Shown here: positions 36,562 to 45,749 of the stretch, piece after piece
How the letters are laid out: each line of letters begins with the position of its first letter
Numbering within the stretch: position 1 is the first letter of the stretch
DNA from: an uncultured Porphyromonadaceae bacterium
Lineage (GTDB): Bacteria; Bacteroidota; Bacteroidia; Bacteroidales; Paludibacteraceae
Length of the DNA stretch: 64,000 nucleotides
Assembly (NCBI GenBank): GCA_949285425.1
Contig: CASEAJ010000097.1
Span: 1-64,000, forward strand
Reading direction: 5' to 3'
Position numbers and translations under genes: made by a program
The notes under the pieces: generated by a model
What the model was told of the DNA's origin: nothing
The model's database searches: none
What the model saw: the letters and a program-made list of their open reading frames with translations, nothing else

Positions 36562-39500
36562 ATGCTGAACAAAATCATACATTTCTCATTGCACAACCGG
36601 CTGCTGGTATTGGCGGCCGCAGTTCTGCTGCTGGTTTGGGGCCTCTATACGACCTGGAACACCGAAGTGGATGTGTTTCCCGACCTGAACGCTCCTACGG
36701 TGGTGGTCATGACCGAAGCGAACGGCATGGCCACGGAAGAAGTGGAGCTGTTGGTGACATTCCCCATCGAAACGGCCGTCAACGGAGCGACCGGCGTGCG
36801 CAGGGTGCGCTCATCGTCCACTACCGGTTTCTCGGTGGTGTGGGTCGAGTTTGACTGGGACATGGATATTTACCTGGCCCGGCAGATTGTGTCGGAAAAG
36901 CTGGCCGCGGTAGGCGAGTCGTTGCCCGACAATGTGGGCAATCCTACCTTGGGACCGCAGTCGTCCATTCTCGGCGAATTGCTCATTGTAGGGCTGACAG
37001 CCGACACGACCTCGATGCTCGACCTTCGCACCATAGCCGACTGGACCCTGCGTCCGCGTCTGCTCTCTACCGGAGGGGTGGCCCAGGTGGCCGTGCTCGG
37101 CGGTGACATCAAGGAGTATCAGGTACTCATTCATCCGGAGAAGATGAAACATTACGGAGTGAGCCTGTCGGAAGTCATGGCTGTGACACGGGGCATGAAC
37201 CAGAACACAAACGGAGGTGTCATTTACGAATATGGCAATGAATACATTGTACGCGGCATACTTTCCACGACAGATGTGGAAGCCATGGCACGTGCTGTCA
37301 TCAAAACAGCCGGGGGCGTTCCCGTTACGTTGGGCGATGTGGCGGATGTACGCATTGGTGCACAACAACCTAAATTAGGGCTGGCTTCCGAACGGGGAAA
37401 GCCAGCTGTGCTGCTCACCGTAACCAAGCAGCCGAACACCGGTACAATGGAACTGACCGAACAATTGGAACTGGCTTTGGCGGATGTGCAGAAGAACCTG
37501 CCTCCCGATGTACACGTGTCGACCGACATATTCCGCCAGTCGCGTTTTATCGAGAGTTCCATAGAAAACGTGCAGGAGTCTCTCTATGAGGGAGCCATTT
37601 TCGTGGTCATTGTGCTGTTTCTCTTTTTGGCCAATGTGCGCACAACGGTCATCTCACTGATTACATTGCCTCTTTCTTTGTTGGTGTCCATTCTTGTGTT
37701 GCACTATCTAGGTTTGAGTATCAACACCATGAGCCTTGGCGGTATGGCCATTGCTATCGGTTCGCTGGTTGACGATGCCATTGTCGATGTGGAAAATGTG
37801 TGGAAACATCTCCGTGAAAACCGTCTGCTGCCCGAGTCGCAACGCAAGCCGATTATTGATGTCGTATTCAACGCTTCGCGTGAGGTACGCATGCCCATAC
37901 TTAACTCAACGTTGATTATCATAGTGAGTTTCGTTCCGTTGTTTTTCCTCAGCGGCATGGAAGGGCGCATGCTGGTTCCGCTCGGCATTGCATTCATTGT
38001 TGCCTTGTGTGCTTCGACAGTAGTGGCTCTCACGTTGACTCCGGTATTGTGCAGCTATTGGTTGGGAGGGAAGGAAAAGGGCAATGAACTGCCGAAGGAG
38101 GCTTTTTTGGCCGTATGGCTGAAAAAATACTACCGCAAGGCTTTGCTTGTTGCCTTGTCTCACAAGAAAACAGTAGTGGGCAGTACTTTGGCATTGCTTG
38201 TCATCGCATTGGGTGTTTTCTTTACATTGGGACACAGTTTTCTTCCTGCGTTCAACGAAGGTTCGTTTACCATCAACGTAAGTTCTTTGCCTGGCATATC
38301 TTTGGAAGAATCCGACAAAATAGGGCGGCAGGCAGAAGAATTGTTGCTTTCCATACCCGAAATCAAGACCGTGGCCCGCAAGACAGGCCGTGCCGAATTG
38401 GATGAACACGCTTTGGGAGTAAACGTGTCGGAAATAGAAGCTCCGTTCGAACTGGCGGAACGTTCACACCAGGAAGTGTTGAATGATGTTCGTCATAAAC
38501 TGTCCTCCATTATTGGGGCCAACATTGAAATAGGGCAACCCATCAGCCACCGGATTGATGCTATGTTGAGCGGTACGCAAGCGAATATCGCCATAAAACT
38601 TTTCGGCGATGATTTGAATGAAATGTTCCGCATAGGCAATCAGATCAAGGATGTTATCGGCGATGTGGAAGGCATTGCCGACCTGAATGTGGAACAGCAG
38701 ATAGAACGTCCCGAGCTGAAAATCTCTCCCAAGAGAGAAATGTTGGCCAAATATGGCATTTCATTGCCGGCATTCAATGAGTTCATCACGGTGAATATGG
38801 CAGGCGAAACGGTTTCGCAGGTATATGAACGTGGCAAGTCATTCAACCTGGTGGTGCGCGCCGATGAAAACAACCGCGGCTCGATGGAACACATACGCAA
38901 CTTGATGATAGATGACGCAAACGGCAACAAAATCCCCTTGGAATATGTGGCCGACGTGGAGTCGTCCATGGGACCGAACACCATTAACCGTGAAAATGTA
39001 AAGCGTAAGATTGTCATCTCGGCCAATACCAGCGGGCGTGACCTGCGTAGTGTGGTGAATGACATACAGGCCAAGGTAGACGAACATATCAGTCTGCCCG
39101 AAGGTTATCACATTGAATACGGCGGTCAGTTTGAAAGCGAACAGGCAGCCAGCCGGATTCTTTTGCTGACATCGTGTATGAGCATTGTCGTGATATTCCT
39201 GCTGCTTTACATGCAGTTCCGCAATTTGTCGCAAAGCGGAGTTATCCTCCTCAATTTACCCCTGGCACTGATTGGTGGTGTGTTTGCTCTGTGGTTGACG
39301 ACCGGTGAAGTCAGCATTCCGGCCATCATCGGATTCATATCCCTGTTCGGCATAGCAACCCGCAACGGCATGCTGCTCATCAGTCACTACAATACTTTGC
39401 GGGAAGAACAGCATTTGTCAGTGCGCGAAAGCATCATACAGGGCTCGCTTGACCGCTTGAATCCGATATTGATGACAGCATTGTCGTCGGCGTTGGCACT

Positions 39501-39672
39501 CATTCCTCTTGCATTGAGGGGAGATTTGCCGGGCAATGAAATACAAAGTCCGATGGCCAAAGTCATTCTTGGAGGATTGCTCACATCCACATTCCTGAAC
39601 GGATTTATCATCCCGATTGTTTATGAATGGTTGCACAAAGCAGAAACGTGCAACAAGGATACAAACAACTGA
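36562..39672 (+). CDS. Heavy-metal RND efflux pump (CzcA family)
   Basis: Inner-membrane proton-driven antiporter of 1036 aa, normal for the HME-RND family. N-terminal TM1 is followed by VDVFPDLNAPTVVVMTEA. The TM4 signature reads AIGSLVDDAIVDVEN, i.e. AIG-x3-DDA-x3-VEN, which I recall as the HME3b pattern in the published HME classes; metal specificity is therefore not settled as Co/Zn/Cd. Two large periplasmic loops and 12 predicted TM segments. Lies 21 bp after the adaptor and 43 bp before the channel gene. Confidence 0.93.
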   Translation: MLNKIIHFSLHNRLLVLAAAVLLLVWGLYTTWNTEVDVFPDLNAPTVVVMTEANGMATEEVELLVTFPIETAVNGATGVRRVRSSSTTGFSVVWVEFDWDMDIYLARQIVSEKLAAVGESLPDNVGNPTLGPQSSILGELLIVGLTADTTSMLDLRTIADWTLRPRLLSTGGVAQVAVLGGDIKEYQVLIHPEKMKHYGVSLSEVMAVTRGMNQNTNGGVIYEYGNEYIVRGILSTTDVEAMARAVIKTAGGVPVTLGDVADVRIGAQQPKLGLASERGKPAVLLTVTKQPNTGTMELTEQLELALADVQKNLPPDVHVSTDIFRQSRFIESSIENVQESLYEGAIFVVIVLFLFLANVRTTVISLITLPLSLLVSILVLHYLGLSINTMSLGGMAIAIGSLVDDAIVDVENVWKHLRENRLLPESQRKPIIDVVFNASREVRMPILNSTLIIIVSFVPLFFLSGMEGRMLVPLGIAFIVALCASTVVALTLTPVLCSYWLGGKEKGNELPKEAFLAVWLKKYYRKALLVALSHKKTVVGSTLALLVIALGVFFTLGHSFLPAFNEGSFTINVSSLPGISLEESDKIGRQAEELLLSIPEIKTVARKTGRAELDEHALGVNVSEIEAPFELAERSHQEVLNDVRHKLSSIIGANIEIGQPISHRIDAMLSGTQANIAIKLFGDDLNEMFRIGNQIKDVIGDVEGIADLNVEQQIERPELKISPKREMLAKYGISLPAFNEFITVNMAGETVSQVYERGKSFNLVVRADENNRGSMEHIRNLMIDDANGNKIPLEYVADVESSMGPNTINRENVKRKIVISANTSGRDLRSVVNDIQAKVDEHISLPEGYHIEYGGQFESEQAASRILLLTSCMSIVVIFLLLYMQFRNLSQSGVILLNLPLALIGGVFALWLTTGEVSIPAIIGFISLFGIATRNGMLLISHYNTLREEQHLSVRESIIQGSLDRLNPILMTALSSALALIPLALRGDLPGNEIQSPMAKVILGGLLTSTFLNGFIIPIVYEWLHKAETCNKDTNN

Positions 39673-39715
39673 TACATTTTATTTGTCTAACGGATTAATG
39701 ACTCAACTGTAAAAA

Positions 39716-40891
39716 ATGAAAATATATTATATGCTGTTGCCGGCCTGTTTGTCGTTGCCGGCAGTTGCGAATGCACAAAGCATCGATGAAGTGCTGCATT
39801 CAATAGAACAGAACAACAAAGCATTGCAAGCACTGCAAAGCAATAATGAAGCTGCCAAACTGGAGGCACGGACAACAAACAGTCTGGGCGATTTCTCCGT
39901 ACAATACAGTCCTTTCTTCATGCCCGATGTGAACGGCATTTCCAGTTCGGAACTGGTCGTTTCGCAAGGATTTGATTTTCCTACGCTGTATAGTGCCCGT
40001 CATAAATCGAACAAATTGAAAGAGGAAGCCATCGATTTGCAATACCTGGCTTCGCGTCGGGATATGCTGTTGGAAGCAAAGAATTTGTGTCTTGACCTGA
40101 TTCGTCTGAATAGGGAAAAGGAATTGCTTGACGAGCGTAAAAGGAATGCGGACGAACTGCTGGTCTTTTTTGAAAAACGTTTGCAGGAAGGCGATGCATC
40201 GGTCATTGAGGTGAATAAAGTAAAAATGGAAAGAATGAATGTACAGACCGAAGTCGCCCGGAATAATGCAGCCCATCGTACTGTTGTGCAATCATTGCTG
40301 GCCATGAATGGAAATTTGCCCTTGGAGTTGGGACTGACAAACTATCCGGAGGTGAATCCCATTAAAGACTATGCCACTTTGCACGATCAGGTCATGTCTG
40401 TCGATGCAACTGTACGTGCAGCCGATGCAACCATGCGGGCCGCTGCCAAGGATGTAAACGTAAACAAGCAGAACTGGTTGCCCAAGTTAGAGGTCGGTTA
40501 TCGCCGCAATACCAGTCTTCAGGAGGCAAGCAACGGTTTTCTGGCCGGAGTCTCATTGCCTCTGTTCTCAAACCGGAAACAAGTGAAAATAGCCCGGGCA
40601 CAGTCTGTAAGCGCACAGTTGCAGTTGGATAATATCCGCCTGCAGGCAGAAGCCCGCATTCAGTCGCTGTTCAATGAAACCCAGCAACTGTATGAAGCCT
40701 TGCAGGCCTATGATATGGATTTGATGCGTTACACCTTGGACATGTTGAAAGAGGCCGTGTTGGGCGGACAACTGTCCTCCATAGAGTATTATGTAGAAGT
40801 GGATGGTGTGTACCGGAACATGCAGGCTTATATGGAAGTGGAGAACCAGTATCAGAAAGTCATGGCAGAGATTTACAAGAATGAATTGTAA
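39716..40891 (+). CDS. TolC-family outer-membrane efflux channel (CzcC type)
   Basis: 391 aa with a signal peptide (cleavage near NAQS, residue about 21). Two long coiled-coil/TolC repeats (IDEVLHSIEQNNKALQAL; AARTTNS-like hairpins; DATVRAADATMRAAAKDVNVN). It forms the outer-membrane exit duct for the pump encoded just upstream. Last gene of the operon, followed by a long inverted repeat at 40913. Confidence 0.9.
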   Translation: MKIYYMLLPACLSLPAVANAQSIDEVLHSIEQNNKALQALQSNNEAAKLEARTTNSLGDFSVQYSPFFMPDVNGISSSELVVSQGFDFPTLYSARHKSNKLKEEAIDLQYLASRRDMLLEAKNLCLDLIRLNREKELLDERKRNADELLVFFEKRLQEGDASVIEVNKVKMERMNVQTEVARNNAAHRTVVQSLLAMNGNLPLELGLTNYPEVNPIKDYATLHDQVMSVDATVRAADATMRAAAKDVNVNKQNWLPKLEVGYRRNTSLQEASNGFLAGVSLPLFSNRKQVKIARAQSVSAQLQLDNIRLQAEARIQSLFNETQQLYEALQAYDMDLMRYTLDMLKEAVLGGQLSSIEYYVEVDGVYRNMQAYMEVENQYQKVMAEIYKNEL

Positions 40892-40912
40892 AAAACGTTT
40901 TGACTGACGGGT

Positions 40913-40995
40913 TTTAACCCCAATCGGTCATTCGATTTTGCCGGTGTGACAAGTGCAACGACGGCCGAACGCTCGAATGACCGATTGGGGTTAAA
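40913..40995. repeat. 23-bp perfect inverted repeat with 37-bp loop
   Basis: Arms 40913-40935 and 40973-40995 are exact inverted repeats (inner ends TTCGA and TCGAA). It lies between the efflux operon and the convergent GNAT gene. It lacks a T-tract, so it is not a classical terminator. A 21-base sequence closely related to the right arm (19 of 21) recurs at 45508-45528, so this may be a dispersed element. Confidence 0.8.
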
Positions 40996-41036
40996 TGTCT
41001 CTGCCAAACCAAAATGGAGCGGCAGAGATTATTTCA

Positions 41037-41564
41037 TTACAAATCCTTTCTGTAAAGCACATGTCTGCACAGAAAATGTTCTTCAGGCAACAAAGGATGG
41101 TTGAATTCTTTTATTTTTGTCATTTCCAGTTTTTGCATAATGTGTTCGGAAATGGCGTTCCACCTGCTTGTAAACGCATAAATTTCATGCAAGCCGAGTC
41201 TCTTTTTGGCATAATCCAGACAGGCGGAAGCCGCTTCGGTGGCATAACCTTTTCCCCATTTGTCGAACTTCAGTCTCCAGCCAATCTCTATTCCCGGGGT
41301 AAAATCGGCTTCGAAAGGAATCTGTTGCATGCCGGTAAAGCCGATAAACTCACCTTTCTTTTTGCTTTCCACGGCATAGAGTCCGAAACCATAATCCTTG
41401 AAATGCCGGTTTATCCGGTCAAACAACAATCGGGTGTCTTCAGCCGAAAGCGTTTGTGGGAAGTATTTCATTACATTTTCATCCTGATTCATCTCGATGA
41501 AAGGCTGCAAGTCTTCTTCTTTCCAGTCCCGCAAAATAAGTCGTGGAGTTTCAATGTAGTTCAT
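41037..41564 (-). CDS. GNAT family N-acetyltransferase (RimJ/RimL type)
   Basis: 175 aa. Starts ETPRLILRDWKEEDL, the usual opening of RimJ/RimL-like acetyltransferases. The acetyl-CoA loop region EIGWRLKFDKWGKGYATEAA is clear, followed by ACLDYAKKRLGLHEIYAFT. The substrate (protein N-terminus, antibiotic or metabolite) is not predictable. It has its own promoter with both boxes. Confidence 0.88.
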   Translation of the reverse strand: MNYIETPRLILRDWKEEDLQPFIEMNQDENVMKYFPQTLSAEDTRLLFDRINRHFKDYGFGLYAVESKKKGEFIGFTGMQQIPFEADFTPGIEIGWRLKFDKWGKGYATEAASACLDYAKKRLGLHEIYAFTSRWNAISEHIMQKLEMTKIKEFNHPLLPEEHFLCRHVLYRKDL

Positions 41565-41645
41565 AATTCATGAATTTTATGGAGTTAAGCTTGAAAAATC
41601 GGACCAGGCAATCCTTGACAATCCGGAGCCGTTTTCACTTCAACT

Positions 41646-41677
41646 ACAAAAATAATATAACCTGCATACAATAACAA
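41646..41677 (-). promoter_or_regulatory. GNAT gene promoter (-33 and -7 boxes)
   Basis: The minus strand reads TTTG (41674-41677), 20 bp, then TATTTTTG (41646-41653): the expected spacing. It gives a leader of about 75 nt. Confidence 0.65.
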
Positions 41678-41770
41678 ACAAAATTTTCTTAAAATATCTT
41701 CGGAACCAATCCGTTTTTCACACATGCGGAGTGCATCATGGTTTTGCAGGCTTGCATTCCCTTTGCAACA

Positions 41771-41882
41771 AGCATAAATTCTACGACCCATAACTATGGG
41801 TTATATAACCCACAATAGTGAGTTGTATAACTCACAGTTATGGGTTGTACAACTCACTACTGTGGGTCGTAGAATTTATGCT
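41771..41882. repeat. Array E: four 22-bp units inside a 20-bp perfect inverted repeat
   Basis: Units start at 41785, 41807, 41829 and 41851 in exact register: (GACCC, AACCC or AACTC)-N8-(GGGTT, GAGTT or GGGTC)-N4. The outer sequences 41771-41790 and 41863-41882 are perfect 20-bp inverted repeats, so the whole array can fold on itself. Arms AACTC and GAGTT match those of array B. It lies between the divergent promoters of the GNAT gene and hisA; the rest of that 459-bp gap shows only the two promoters. Confidence 0.92.
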
Positions 41883-41987
41883 GTCGGAACAGGAAAACAA
41901 CGCTGTCGGGAAGGGAAAAAGAAAACTCCCGGACAGGAAAATGTCTTTCAATCCCCACACATGCAGGCAAATTCCGTTTTTAATTTA

Positions 41988-41995
41988 TACTTTTG
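41988..41995 (+). promoter_or_regulatory. Putative hisA promoter -7 box
   Basis: TACTTTTG, 28 bp before the hisA ATG at 42024. This supports that start over an upstream in-frame ATG at 41796, which lies inside array E. Confidence 0.55.
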
Positions 41996-42023
41996 CAGAA
42001 AGATACAATACAACATACGTTAT

Positions 42024-42746
42024 ATGATAGAAATAATTCCGGCCATTGATATTATCGGTGGCAAATGCGTGCGGCTTTCACAGGGAGATTACAAGCAGAA
42101 AACGGTTTATGATGAAAATCCGCTTGAAATGGCCAAAAGGTTTGCCGATTCCGGCATCCGACGTTTGCATCTGGTCGATTTGGATGGAGCAAAGGCGCAA
42201 CATATTGTCAATTATAATGTGTTGGAGAAAATAGCTTCCAAGACAGATCTTGTCATCGATTTCGGAGGAGGCCTGAAATCGGATGATGACTTGCGTATTG
42301 CTTTTGAATGTGGTGCAAGTATGATTACCGGGGGCAGCATTGCGGTAAAAAATCCGGACTTGTTTTCGGGATGGATTGCACGTTATGGCGGCGAAAGAAT
42401 CATTTTGGGCGCAGATGTGAAAGATGAAAAAATAGCCGTCGGCGGTTGGTTGGAAACAACCGACATTGATTTGTTTCCTTTCATTGCCGGATATCTTGGA
42501 AAGGGTATCAAAAAAGTGATTTGCACCGATGTCAGCAAAGATGGGATGCTCGCCGGTCCGGCACTCGGCTTATACCGGCGTATGTTGGAACAGCATCCCG
42601 ATATGTATCTCATTGCCAGTGGGGGAGTCGGCTCTTTGGCTGACATAGAAAGCCTGCAGACAGCCGGCGTGCAAGCAGTCATCATAGGAAAAGCCATATA
42701 CGAAGGCAAGATAAAGACAAAGGACCTGTTGGCTTTTTTGCACTGA
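42024..42746 (+). CDS. hisA: HisA, phosphoribosylformimino-AICAR ribotide isomerase
   Basis: Histidine-pathway isomerase, a TIM barrel of 240 aa. [19 protein letters not shown] with the first catalytic Asp; [10 protein letters not shown]; the second half has the matching phosphate loop [15 protein letters not shown] and [12 protein letters not shown]. The start at 42024 is fixed by the family N-terminus and the promoter. The usual partners hisH and hisF are not adjacent, so hisA stands alone here. Confidence 0.95.
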   Translation: MIEIIPAIDIIGGKCVRLSQGDYKQKTVYDENPLEMAKRFADSGIRRLHLVDLDGAKAQHIVNYNVLEKIASKTDLVIDFGGGLKSDDDLRIAFECGASMITGGSIAVKNPDLFSGWIARYGGERIILGADVKDEKIAVGGWLETTDIDLFPFIAGYLGKGIKKVICTDVSKDGMLAGPALGLYRRMLEQHPDMYLIASGGVGSLADIESLQTAGVQAVIIGKAIYEGKIKTKDLLAFLH

Positions 42747-42861
42747 AAAACGTTCATTTTCATGCGGTCGGCATTCGTGCCGGTAAAAGGACTTGCCCAA
42801 AAAGACCGCACAGACGGTAAAAATAGGGGAGTCCGGAAACGTTAATTTGAAAAATAAGGGC

Positions 42862-42869
42862 TATATTTG
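42862..42869 (+). promoter_or_regulatory. Putative promoter -7 box of the DUF5606 operon
   Basis: TATATTTG, giving a leader of about 78 nt before 42954. Confidence 0.45.
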
Positions 42870-42953
42870 CCTGCCTTTAAGAGTACAGGCATCCGAAAGG
42901 TTTTTTGGATGAAAAATGTATAGTAGAATCTTTAAACGCAAACAGATTATTTT

Positions 42954-43451
42954 ATGTTAAAAGAAATTTTGTCAATTGGTGGAAAACCAGGACTTTTCAA
43001 ATTGGTATCTCAAGCGAGAAACATGTTGATTGTAGAATCGTTGACAGATGGTAAACGTCTGCCCGCATATTCACGTGATAAAGTGGTTTCATTGGGTGAT
43101 ATCGCCATTTTTACCGAAACGGGAGAAGTGCCGTTGAGGGAGGTGCTCAACAACATATTGACTAAAGAGAACGGAAATAAAGCCTCTATCGATCCGAAAT
43201 CAGACAATGATGTGCTGCGCGGTTACATGGCAGAAATACTTCCTGAATTCGATAGGGACCGTGTATATCCGAGCGATATACGTAAAATCCTGTCGTGGTA
43301 TAACCTGTTGGTCAAGAACAATATGACCGACTTTTCAGCACCGGAAGAAAAGAAGGAAGAACAAGTTGAACCGGAACCGGTAAAAGAAGAGAAAGCGGAA
43401 GAGGTAAAAGCTCCCCGCAAAAAAACGGCTAAGGCCAAGAAAGCGGAATAA
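42954..43451 (+). CDS. DUF5606 family protein
   Basis: 165 aa, widely conserved in Bacteroidetes and of unknown function. N-terminal globular part (LKEILSIGGKPGLFKLVSQARNMLIVES) resembling a small beta domain, a middle helical section (YPSDIRKILSWYNLLVKNN), and a low-complexity Glu/Lys/Pro tail from about residue 130 ending in KKTAKAKKAE, likely disordered and nucleic-acid-friendly. First of three co-directional genes (14-bp gap to the NIF3 gene). Confidence 0.82.
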   Translation: MLKEILSIGGKPGLFKLVSQARNMLIVESLTDGKRLPAYSRDKVVSLGDIAIFTETGEVPLREVLNNILTKENGNKASIDPKSDNDVLRGYMAEILPEFDRDRVYPSDIRKILSWYNLLVKNNMTDFSAPEEKKEEQVEPEPVKEEKAEEVKAPRKKTAKAKKAE

Positions 43452-43465
43452 AACATTTTTTTCTT

Positions 43466-44563
43466 ATGGTAACAGTACAGTCCATTTGTAACCTGATTGA
43501 AGATGTTGCACCTCTTGCCTTGCAGGAGGATTATGATAATGCAGGCATGCAGTTGGGAAATGTGCAGATGGAAGTACATGGCATACTGCTTTGTATTGAC
43601 ATAACCGAAGAAGTGTTGGATGAGGCGATTGGGAAAGGATGCAACTTGATAATATCGCATCATCCTCTTATATTCAGAGGTTTGAAACGCTTGACCGGCC
43701 AAGACGAGGTACAACGCTGTGTAGTCAAAGCGATAAAAAATGATATTGCCATTTATTCGGCCCATACCAACCTGGACAATGTTCTGCAGGGAGTAAATGG
43801 AAAAATAGCAGAAAAAATTGGACTGACGAACATACGTGCCTTGCAACCCAGGCAGCATGTGTTGCTCAAGTTGGTTACATACGTTCCTACAGAATACGCA
43901 GAACGTGTACGTTCTGCGTTGTTCTGTGCAGGTGCCGGCAACATTGGCAATTATGATGCCTGCAGCTATAACGTGAATGGAATCGGGACCTTCCGTCCGG
44001 GCGTCAACACCCATCCGTTTGTTGGGGAGCAAGGCAAGATGCACCGTGAAAACGAAACAAGAGTGGAGGTGGTTCTTCCTGAATATGCAAGGTGGAAGGT
44101 TGTAAATGCTTTACTGTCGGTTCATCCATACGAAGAACCTGCATTCGATTTGATTCCTTTGCTCAACGAATGGGAACAAGTTGGCAGTGGAATAGTGGGA
44201 GAGTTGCCTGCAACCGAAGCTGAAGAAGCTTTTTTGTTGCGTTTGAAAGAAGTTTTTGGTTTGCAAGTGATTCGCCACACCCGTCTGCTTGGAAAAGATA
44301 TCAGGCGTGTGGCGGTTTGTGGCGGGGCAGGCAGTGCATTTTTACGTGATGCCCTGCGTGTCCAAGCAGATGTCTTTATTTCCGGCGATTTCAAGTATCA
44401 TGAGTTTTTTGCGGCAGAAAGCAAAATCCTGATAGCTGATATAGGACATTATGAAAGCGAGCAGTTCACAAAAGATATTTTTTATGAGATAATTAGAAAA
44501 AAATTACATAACTTTGCAATCCAAATTTCGGATATTAGAACAAATCCTATAAACTATTTGTAA
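43466..44563 (+). CDS. NIF3/YbgI-family dinuclear metal centre protein
   Basis: 365 aa, forms a hexameric ring with two metals; biochemical role poorly defined (related to GTP cyclohydrolase I type 2 annotations). Metal ligands in ISHHPLIFRGLKRL and, at the C-terminus, DIGHYESEQFTKD. An inserted middle domain (about residues 125-235, KLVTYVPTEYAERVRSALF) is the CutA/PII-like insertion found in longer members. Sits between DUF5606 and the zinc-ribbon gene (3-bp gap). Confidence 0.92.
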   Translation: MVTVQSICNLIEDVAPLALQEDYDNAGMQLGNVQMEVHGILLCIDITEEVLDEAIGKGCNLIISHHPLIFRGLKRLTGQDEVQRCVVKAIKNDIAIYSAHTNLDNVLQGVNGKIAEKIGLTNIRALQPRQHVLLKLVTYVPTEYAERVRSALFCAGAGNIGNYDACSYNVNGIGTFRPGVNTHPFVGEQGKMHRENETRVEVVLPEYARWKVVNALLSVHPYEEPAFDLIPLLNEWEQVGSGIVGELPATEAEEAFLLRLKEVFGLQVIRHTRLLGKDIRRVAVCGGAGSAFLRDALRVQADVFISGDFKYHEFFAAESKILIADIGHYESEQFTKDIFYEIIRKKLHNFAIQISDIRTNPINYL

Positions 44564-44566
44564 TCA

Positions 44567-45334
44567 ATGGCTACAAAAACAAAAGTAGAAAAAGAAGTTA
44601 CTGTAGAAGAAAAGCTGAAATCGCTTTATGAACTTCAGAAAGTAGTTTCAAAGATAGATGAAATCAAAATATTGCGTGGAGAACTTCCCCTCGAAGTGCA
44701 AGATTTGGAAGATGAAATTGTTGGTCTGAATACTCGTTTGGAGAATATAGATGCAGAAATAGAAGCTATAAAGGCAACTATTTCCAATAAAAAACTTGAA
44801 ATAGAAGATTCGAAGGCAAAAATTGCGAAATACAAAGAGCAACAAGAAAACGTTCGCAACAATCGGGAATACGATAACTTGTCCAAAGAAATAGAATTTC
44901 AGGAATTGGAAATTGAGTTGAGCGAAAAACGTATTCGTGAAGCTACTGCTGCCAGAGAAAACAAGATTGCAGAGAAGGAAAGTACTGTTGCACACCTTGC
45001 TGAACGTAAGTTGGATTTGGAACAGAAAAGGACTGAACTGAATGAGATTGTCGCTGAAACAAAACAGGAAGAGGAAAGACTGCGCGAAAGTGCAAAAGAA
45101 ATAGAAGAACGTATAGAAGAACGTTTGCTCACCGCCTTTAAACGAATCCGTAAAAATGCCCGTAATGGCTTGGCTGTTGTTTATGTGCAGCGTGATGCTT
45201 GCGGAGGATGTTTCAATAAGATTCCGGCACAGCGTCAGTTGGACATTCGTTCACGCAAAAAAATCATTGTTTGCGAATATTGTGGACGTATTTTGGTTGA
45301 CCGCGATATAGCTGGAGTAGGAACAGAGGGATAA
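44567..45334 (+). CDS. C4-type zinc-ribbon coiled-coil protein
   Basis: 255 aa. Residues about 15-185 are a continuous charged coiled coil (LEDEIVGLNTRLENIDAEIE ...). The C-terminus is a zinc ribbon with CGGCFNKIP and CEYCGRILV, the C4 zf-RING_7 type. Family members are thought to bind nucleic acid, in some species linked to RNase H-like or NIF3 genes; the NIF3-zinc-ribbon pairing is conserved in many bacteria. Followed by a good terminator. Confidence 0.9.
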   Translation: MATKTKVEKEVTVEEKLKSLYELQKVVSKIDEIKILRGELPLEVQDLEDEIVGLNTRLENIDAEIEAIKATISNKKLEIEDSKAKIAKYKEQQENVRNNREYDNLSKEIEFQELEIELSEKRIREATAARENKIAEKESTVAHLAERKLDLEQKRTELNEIVAETKQEEERLRESAKEIEERIEERLLTAFKRIRKNARNGLAVVYVQRDACGGCFNKIPAQRQLDIRSRKKIIVCEYCGRILVDRDIAGVGTEG

Positions 45335-45359
45335 TCAAATTTTATTCATGAAATATGAA

Positions 45360-45387
45360 AGGAAGCTGAGCACGGCTTCCTTTTTTT
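45360..45387 (+). terminator. Rho-independent terminator of the DUF5606 operon
   Basis: A 7-bp stem (45360-45366 with 45375-45381), an 8-base loop and a T run to 45387. Confidence 0.85.
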
Positions 45388-45749
45388 GTTTTTACCTCGG
45401 AATAAAATATTAGCTAACGGATGCAAGTTCCATGAACCCCAATGTAGTTGAAATTATACAGTCGGTGGCAAGGCCTCGTCAGAAAAGCAAAAAACAATGC
45501 AAAATCCAATGACTGATTTGGGTTAAATAACTAATTTTGCTCTGCAGGAATAAGGAAATTCTTTCCAAGACAAAAGAGAAACGTTATGCAAAATTTTTGA
45601 GCTTACAAACTAAAGAGTCTTTCAAGTTTGATGCAAGAGAATAGCATTGTGCTTCTCACTTATAGAGCAATAAGTTCATTCACAAATAGTTGGCGTTGTA
45701 TTATCTGCGTCAAATGGAAATACGCTGTTAAATTAAATGTATAAATAAA
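45388..45749. other. Gap upstream of the inositol monophosphatase-family gene
   Basis: Holds a 21-base sequence at 45508-45528 closely similar to the right arm of the inverted repeat at 40913-40995, and a TAATTTTG at 45532-45539 that could be a -7 box with a long (about 200 nt) leader. No convincing small gene. Confidence 0.4.

Noticed and set aside
35290..36582. 430-codon minus-strand open frame
   Set aside because: Antisense shadow of the efflux adaptor gene; the His-rich look mirrors the adaptor's own codons.
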